Positions 38,501-47,500 of a stretch of 64,000 bases of DNA are shown here, piece by piece. The stretch is from contig OX392545.1 in assembly GCA_947623455.1 (NCBI GenBank), positions 26,983,001-27,047,000 on the forward strand, read 5' to 3'. The notes below the pieces were generated by a model. The model saw only the letters and a list, made by a program, of their open reading frames with translations. It was not told the origin of the DNA and did no database searches. This DNA comes from Mimachlamys varia (Eukaryota > Mollusca > Bivalvia > Pectinida > Pectinidae). The translations under genes were made by a program, and so were the position numbers. Every line of letters begins with the position of its first letter. Within the stretch, counting starts at the first letter, position 1.

Positions 38501-41500
38501 TGTTTACCTTTATGATGATAAAATAGAACAGAAGTAATTTTGTTAGTCCTGACATGATCTAAATTTCACTAGCCCTGGGCTAGTAAGCCTCTAAATTTCA
38601 CTAGCCTAAGCTGAAAATCTGGTAGCCCCGGGCGTCGGGCTATTGGATTTTTACACCCCTGATGGAGTTTCCTCAAACTTTCAGAATGGAGAAAATGCCA
38701 TGTTTTTCAAAGCGAGCGACTGGACTTATTGTCGCCAGTATTGATGAAATACGAAAAACAGAAAAAAATAAACTCGAAACCTACAAGACCATTGGACGTT
38801 TTAGATCTACAGCAAATCTTAAAAATGATACTGATAGTAAAACGACGTGTGCGAAACTGATCTTTAGTCGACTAATAGCCAGAATTTATTATCTTTTGGC
38901 CAGGATGATCAGTTGGTCGTCGTTGGTAAACATTATATTAATTGATCAATGAACCATCGTACAAAGTGAGTTTTCGGATCTAAAGTTGTCAAAGGCACGT
39001 CATCAAAATCATCATAAATTTTCTAAAAAATTTTCTCATTCCTATTCTTGGCATAAAATTACATCTATATTATTATTTACAAACAAGCTATTTTGTTATT
39101 AGACGTGCTTACAATCTTGTTGTAAATGTTTGATTAAATGAAATTATATTAAAATTCACAGGGTACTGTACATTTCACATAAAAATATTTTCAATACATG
39201 TATGTGTAAATGAATTTTGTACATTTGACTATATAAAAGCCATAATAAACCAATCTGATTTTACATGTCTTCTGTATAAATTATAAACTTTTATAAGTCT
39301 AAGATATCACCATTTTACATAGATTTATTCTAGATTTTAATCAGGAGAAGAGATCAACCCCTCCAAACCGAACCTAAATCCGTGATCCGCATGTCAGCAA
39401 CAGATGTGTTGAACACTACATATAAACTGCAAAAACTACACATTTTTGAAGCATTCACTACACATTGTCCCGAGAAAAGGTAAACGGGTCTGCTATAGAT
39501 ACATGGTTGATGGATTGCACAGAATTAAAAAATGTGTTGTGAATAAATTATTACACATAAAAAAAACGGGGGCGGGGGGGAGGAGGAAGCATGAATGAAA
39601 TGTTTATAATCAATACTGCATGTACTGTGTTCCAGATTTGCTATCTCTGACAGCATATGTCAGAAGTACGATGTTGACCTGACAAAGAACCATATCCCAA
39701 TCCGCAACAAAGTGAATTCGGGCTGTACGGTCCTGCCCCCATCCTCTATGAGAGTCCAGTCCAGACAAGGGAGTGCCCCTCCTCCAAGGCAGGCGGCAGT
39801 GGCATCCTACAAACCCCCACAATCGAGGGGCGCCCCACCCTCTAGCTTCGGCAGTCAGCAGCCTCCAGGCAAAAAAGTGGTTTGTATTACTACAAGTTGT
39901 TGAATAATCACTGCAATAGATTATGAAATAAGTTTAAGTAAACAATTTAAAATGTATTACAAGATGCAAGCAAGTACCTTTCCACAAATATAACATTCAG
40001 AGCGAGGAGAACTTTTGCAGGTTATACAAAGTGTAGTGAAATTTATCGATGTTTACTATTAAAAAAAGTATAATTATGGCTTCTAGAATTTATCAAAACT
40101 TATTTAAAGACTAGTACTCTCAAAACAAGAAATTGTACATTGTTGAGATTTTGTTTAGGATTTTAGGTCAGAAGAACATTCTCTGACTCCCAAAGTTCTC
40201 CTCTCTGGTTTAATATCAATACATGGGATTGAGTGGTAAAGGTGTCCAGACATTCTACCACTAGCCCTCTCCCTCTGGTTTCGAGTTCAAAGCCCATGTG
40301 GGGCAGTTGCCAGGTACTGACCATAGGTCTGTGGTTTTTGTCGATTACTCTGGCTTTCTTCCACCTCATAAACCTGGCATGTCCTTAAATGATCATGTCT
40401 GTTAATAGGACATAAAATAAAATAAACTAAACCAAAAATATCTATATCACAGAAATTTTACAGAGAGGGTCTGATATATTTTACATATTAATGAATCATT
40501 AAAATGGAGACTAAAATGGTCTTGGATTGATGCTACATTTGGATTGATGGATCATTTCTATTATATAAAAGCAAAGTGCTCAATTAATTACTTGGTCATC
40601 CTATGATCAGTGAAAATCCTGGAATTTTGGCAATTTTCAGCAGTAATAGTAAATATCAAAGTTAAGAGGTGCCGTATACATTCACTGTAAAAATAAGAGA
40701 ACATTGAAAATGGTGGTATCAATTTTCAATAGTTAGTGATACTAGTAAATATCAAAATTAAGATGTGCCGTATATATTCACTGTAAAAATTAGAGAATAT
40801 TGAAAATGGTAGGATCAATTTTCAACAGTTAGTGATACTAGTAAATATCAAAATTAAGAGGTGTCGTATACATTCACTGTAAAAATTAGAGAACATTGAA
40901 AATGGTGGGATCAATTTTAAGCAGTTAGTGATAGGAAATATCAAAATTAAGAGGTGTCGTTTACATTCACTGTAAAAATTGGAGAACATCGAACATGGAT
41001 GGATCAATTTTAGTTTAGTTAATAGTCACATGTCTTTAAAGATAATTCTTGATAAGATGTTAAGGTATAACAAGGTGACAAAAGGCCAGTTTTACCTTCT
41101 AAAAAAAATCCAGTTGTATTAATTACATTAACTTAATTTTGCCTGATACTGCAAGCAGGGTATTGAGTCAAATTATTTCATTTTGTGTACAACAGGCAGC
41201 ATCATACGGAGTAGATGATGATGACGACACAGATGACAGCGATGATGATATTGGATACCAGTCACTCAGGAGACCCAATATGCCAGGTAAAGCATTAGAT
41301 TTCATTATGAACTGTTCCAATCTCAACCTTTGAATTGCAAGTGTTTGAACGTGTCTTCTCAGCTTTATCACCCCTCTTTTTAGGTCCGGTAAACGGACCC
41401 ATTCCGAAATGGAAAAAAGGTGTGATTTTTTCCCAATTTCCTCTAAAAAAAATCCCAATTCAGACACTTGAAAAAAATTTAGTAGTTTAACATCGCTTGA

Positions 41501-44500
41501 GGAGCTTCTTTTGACATTAATTTTAATAATGAACAAGAAAGATGGCTGTAAATGTCATGGTTCTGATCATGACAGTGCTTTAAATAATTTAGAAAAGAAA
41601 TAATGTATTTAGGTGTTATAATGGTGTTAGTAAAAATTTCCCAAATAGCCATTATGTCAATTAATTTTTGTCTTGCCTCGACGATAGTCGAGAAAGCGAG
41701 ACTTAGTTGTTACTTTTCCGGCGGCGGCGTCAACATTTGCGTTTAAGTCCACTTTTCACAGTGTTATAATTATCCAATTGAAATGAAAGTTGGTCACATT
41801 GTTCAAACCATCATACGTAATACATTACCTCAGTTTAAATGAAATCGTGTTACAGGTTTTGGTGTTTTGGGGCAAAAACATGGGAATTTTTGAGAATTTG
41901 TGTTAAAATCCACTTTTTTATATTGTTACAAATATCAGATTCAATTGAAACTTACAGTAGTTACTGATATTATCATACTTAACACCGTAATGAGATTTAG
42001 AGGAAATTCATTGGCAGGTTCCACTGTTTTGGGGCAAAAACATGAGAATTTTGAGAATTTGCGTTAAAGTCCACATTTTATAATGTGACTGATATTGGAT
42101 TCAATTGAAACTTAGGGTAGTTACTAATATTATCATACTAAGACCTTACTGAAAATTGGAGGAAATTTTGGGGTAAAAACATGAGAATTTTTAGAATTTA
42201 CGTTAGCATCCACTATTTATAGTGTTATTGATATGTAATTAAATTGAAACTTGGCTATGTTATAGATATAATCTTGCTGTATGTATTTTGTCATACTAAT
42301 TTTTACGTTGGGACTTAAATATTATCGGCAAAGCGGGAAAGGCGAGCCATACAATTACGTGTAATTCTTGTTCCCAATTTGAGCTCAGGGTCCGATTCCC
42401 AAAACCCCCTGATAGAGCCCTGTGGCCATCGAAAGCTCCCAGTAAGCTTATATAGTTAGAAAGTTGTGTATATAGAGGATCTTACAGGGGTGTCGATGTA
42501 ATATGGAATTTAGTAAACGAGTTGAATAATTCAGGGATGAAAATCCTCCTACAAAAGGAGGAATTTCTCCTTTTTGATAATTTTGCTGTAATGTTAATTC
42601 TTTAAATTTCCCATTAAAACCCCTGAAAATGTGAGTTTCTTCCTTTTTCACAATTGGCTGTTTTCATCTCTGATAATTTAATATGTCACAATCCTTTAGC
42701 CTAGTGACACATTAAATTATTCAATGAGTTTAATAAATTTCATATTATGTTGACACGAGTGCAAGGTTTTGTTTATCATATAACTTCTATTCATGAGAAT
42801 ATACTCTAAAACTCTCAAATTCATTCTCTATAAAACAAGCAAATTTCTACTTCGTTTGTTTGATATTTACTACTGAAACAATCATATGACGTCATAAAGA
42901 CGTCATTTGTTTATGACATCACAATATTGTTATTACATGTGTGTAATACCATATTTAGGACATGGCCTTATGACATGACTGAACGGATCAGTTATGTGAT
43001 AAAACAGTTTAGATGTAACCCTAATTATAATGTTACTGACCTTTGACCTGCAGCCCCTGGATCAGCAGGAATGATGGCTGCCGCTGTCCGCCCAGCTTGG
43101 TCAGCCAATAATAACACGGCTCCTGCACCAGCTGGTTGGTCCGCCAGCGCTCCCATGGCCAGACCTGTTGTGCCACCTAGCCAGATTACACCGAACTACC
43201 CTAGTCTTGGACAAACCGGGCCTCGGATGCCTGTGGGGCGAGGATACATGCCAGCCACTGTTGACTTTCCGTCCCTGGGGCGGGGTAGTGTCAACACTGC
43301 TATGGCGGGTATAGGACGTGGAGTTCCAAAACATTTACCAGGTAAATTAATCAAAATACTCTTGAAAAGATATTTTCAAAATAAATGAAACATATTCTTT
43401 TCAATTTAATGGTACCTTAATTGGTGAAATGATTAATGGATACGTAAAGCCGTTGAAGATTTAGGCTGCTTTGTTTGGGCAGAAAACCAGTTTGTTTTCT
43501 TTGAAATGTAAGAAGTTTGGTTGGTAGGATAGATGAAAATGTTCAGTCGATGGCTGATTTCAGCCTTTTTGAGAATTCCGGAGTGTAATGTAAACTTCTT
43601 TTTTTTCCCATTTAAGTATGTTTGTAACAGTTTTATTTCCTTCACTTATAGATAATGAAATTCCTAAAAAGTTTGCCGGTCGTCAGGGAGCGCCTGGTCC
43701 CCAGATTGCCCCGCCCCCACCGTCAGCTTGGCACGCTGCTATCTCTGATAATGGTCCAACATCACAGGTATTGTCCACAAGACTTTATTTATGTAGATAA
43801 GATATGCTCCAACTCTCACTGAGCTAATGCACCAGGTACATGACATTGTATGGTTATTAACCCACATTCAAGACACTAATTTGATAGTGTGTGTTACCAC
43901 ACTCAAAATATTATATTATATAAGAACCTCAAATTATTATTTAAGGCCCAATATATGTAACTGCAGGGAATTTTTTGGGATTCTGGAAAATTCTGAAAAA
44001 AATCCAGTTGATAACCATGCAAAAATAAGTATAAAACAAAGGAAACCTGGACGGTAACTAACAAGAAACTCTTGACAGAAAAATCCAAAGATTTGAAAAT
44101 AATTCAGGTGGGACCTACTTCAACAACAAGCCGAAGTTGGACAACAGTTCAAAATGGACTCGTGTTTAAAAATACGGAGTTTCAACTGCTGCTGTACCGG
44201 TAACCACGTAAGAATTCATCTTGAATATTGCTGATATCAGTTAATCTTAACTAAAGCTATAAATATAATAAGTTGTTAGGCCTGATTTTCGCTTCAAGTT
44301 TTGCCGAAAGTTACGTATATTGGGCCTTTAATGTACATATAGCAAGTTGTTAGTACTGGTAACCAAGTTGTTAGTACTGGTAACCAAGTTGTTAGTACTG
44401 GTAACCAAGTTGTTAGTACTGGTAACCAAGTTGTTAGTACTGGTAACCAAGTTGTTAGTACTGGTAATCCTTTTGTGTCACATTAATACAGTCAAACCTT

Positions 44501-47500
44501 GTTATCTCAAACTCATATAACTAAAAAAAAACGCTTATTTTGAAGCATTTCGTCCTTCTAGACCAAGCTTTACACTAGCATTCAAACTCGGATACTTTGA
44601 ATATTCGGTTAGCTCAAAGTTTCTACTAAGTCACATTGACTTCAAGATAGTGGGGTTCGACCATATTGATATTTAGGGTCTGACAAAAAAAAGTAGTTAT
44701 CAAGGTGTTCATCTGTCTGTCTGTCTGAGAGCTATTATATATTTTGAATGATGAATTTCAGCCTTTTAGGAAAAAAACAGTTAATATGTTGTATCAGATT
44801 ATATTATCTGATGGTTTGATTTACAGAATATTCCAGCTGTTGATAGATTGTGATGATATATCCTATGATTTGATTTACAGAATGTTCCAGCTGTTGATAG
44901 TTTGTGATAAGATATCCTTTGATTTACAGAATGTTCCCGCTGTTATTATTTTGTGATGATATATCCTATGATTTGATTTACAGAATGTTCCAGTTGTTGA
45001 TAGTTTGTGATGATATATCCTATGATTTGATATACAGAATATTCCAGCTGTTGATATTTTGTGATGATGTATCCTATGATATGATTTACAGAATATTCCA
45101 GCTGTTGATAGTTTGTGATGATGTATCCTATGATTTGATTTACAGAATACTCCAGCTGTTGATAGTTTGTGATGATGTATCCTATGATTTGATTTACAGA
45201 ATACTCCAGCTGTTGATAGTTTGTGATGAGATATCCTATGATTTGATTGACAGAATGTTTCCGCTGGTGCCAGTGCTGTTAACAGGTCGCCCCCAGCCTC
45301 ACAGGGCCCCCCACCAGGTTTTTCCGCTCCTTCCTCTCCACCACATGCTACACCAGCACCACATATACAGATGGCTGGTTACCGGCCGGCTCTACATAAC
45401 GGTGGAGAATCCGGAGATGGAATAGTGGGTAAGTTGTGTAATTCTTATTAATAATGCATTTAATTTAATATCTCAATTTGTTAAAAAAATTCATAGTTTT
45501 AGAATGGGTGTCTGTCACCTAGTGATGAATTGAAACTAGCAATCAGCTGTTCCGTGTATGTACATGCATGACGAAATGTGTGCATCAATGAAACAAAAGT
45601 GAAGCACCCTGTGACACTCGACTTACAGTTGTGGGATCGCACGACGTTACACGATGTGCGGTGGGCGAACGGTGTATGCACGATGTGCGAACGATGCCAT
45701 CCTGGGCGATTATTTCTAACGCACATGTTGGCGCACGATAGACTAACATTGAGCGATGACAATCGTGGTTGATGTAAATTTAGAAATGGTTTAACAATAT
45801 ATACGGTTTCGCGCTAGTTGTTTTAAACATATTTCTATATTTTAACCATTTACATTAGCTGATAGTTCTATCTATATATTTCTAAAATTTAATAATAGTC
45901 TTTCTGTAGTTTTAGAAACAAACCAAATAGACACATGTATGTAAACTTTCAACTGATATTGACAAGTTCTCATTCAAGTAAATATTGCCAGTTTTACCAA
46001 GTTATAAACTGTACCTGTACATGGCCAATATATGTAGATATCTCTGGCCTGGGGCACTTACAACACTCGCATAGGTGTGAAAACACAGGTAAAGTGTTGG
46101 GGAGGGGAGGGTTTTTCAAATAACTGATTATAAGAGTCCAGTTTGTTTTCATTACGGTCGCTCGGTAATGGCTGTTGTAGCGTATCGCCGCACACGGGAA
46201 AGGTAAAACTCCGTCATGTTATTTACATATTTTGATACCTGGTAGCTTAACCCGCACTTGGCTGTCTTATGATCACTGTAATACTGTTTACTGTATATTG
46301 TTAAATTGACATAATCCCAATAAATATGATGTGAATTTAAATAGTTTTTGGACAAGAGGGTTCCATATGTTTTTCTTTCCGTAATATGTATCGACCAATT
46401 GTACCAAATCGTGCGTGTGTGCGATTTAATCGCACACATAAACGCACGATCTTTTACATCGCCCAGTTTGGCGAACGATGTGTACACGATGTATGCATGA
46501 TGCACGCACACAGTTTTTGGTGCGTTGTGCGATACCACAACTGTAAAAGAACATGGGATTTGCGGGAAATGTAAAATACCAATGTAAAACTAACGATTTA
46601 ATGTAAATTTTGTTACTTGCATCGGCTGATGAAGTCAAGTGAACCTCATGCAAATGCTACATGAACTTGAACAGTTCACTTCATTTGCGTAAGTTTCACT
46701 TGACTTCATCGGCCGATGCAAGCAACAAAATATACATTCAATCCTTAAAAAGTGATCAATGGTGGATCAGAAATTATCCTTTATAAAACAAGGTCAGACG
46801 ATGTAACCTTTCAGGTGAGACAAAGCCTCACAACGTCTGCATTAACACACATTTATAGCCGAATGTGTTTAGATGCATGGAAGGGGAGGTAACTAGTGGT
46901 AACAAAAAATACATAAATAAATTTTTTCACGCCTACCAGTATTAAAATATTTGACCCATTCACCCCTGAAAACACATTTGAACTCTTCCTGATCAAAGGT
47001 TTGAAAAGTTTATTGTGAGGTTACAGGTGAATGAGTTAACTACGCTTTGGAATGGTTTAAATGAAACTTTAGAGGTGATAAGGATACAAATATGTATGGT
47101 CGAATTTCCATATTTTACAGAATTACTTCCTTGCACTCTGTGTTCTTCCTTTTATAGACATGATGCGTAGACAAGGAAGAGGGATCCTAGGACACACAAT
47201 AAACAACGTACCGAAAGGTCGGGGCTACGCACCTCCGGGCATGATGGGTAAGTCCAGTTATACTGTATAAACAACGTAGCGAAAGGTCGGGGCTACGCAC
47301 CTCCGGGCATGATGGGTAAGTCCAGTTATACTGTATAAACAACGTACCGAAAGGTCTTGGTTACGCACCTCCGGGCATGATGGGTAAGTCCAGTTATACT
47401 GTATAAACAACGTAGCGAAAGGTCTTGGCTACGCACCTCCGGGCATGATGGGTAAGTCCAGTTATACTGTATAAACAACGTAGCGAAAGGTCGGGGCTAC

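Noticed and set aside
43101..43334. Minus-strand frame over MAEL exon 11
   Set aside because: Antisense shadow of a GC-richer coding exon.
44904..45425. A 173-codon + frame overlapping the start of exon 13
   Set aside because: It reads through the 54-bp repeat in a phase other than MAEL; the unit length is divisible by three, so openness is automatic. The peptide is just a repeated YRIFQLLIVCDD-type unit.
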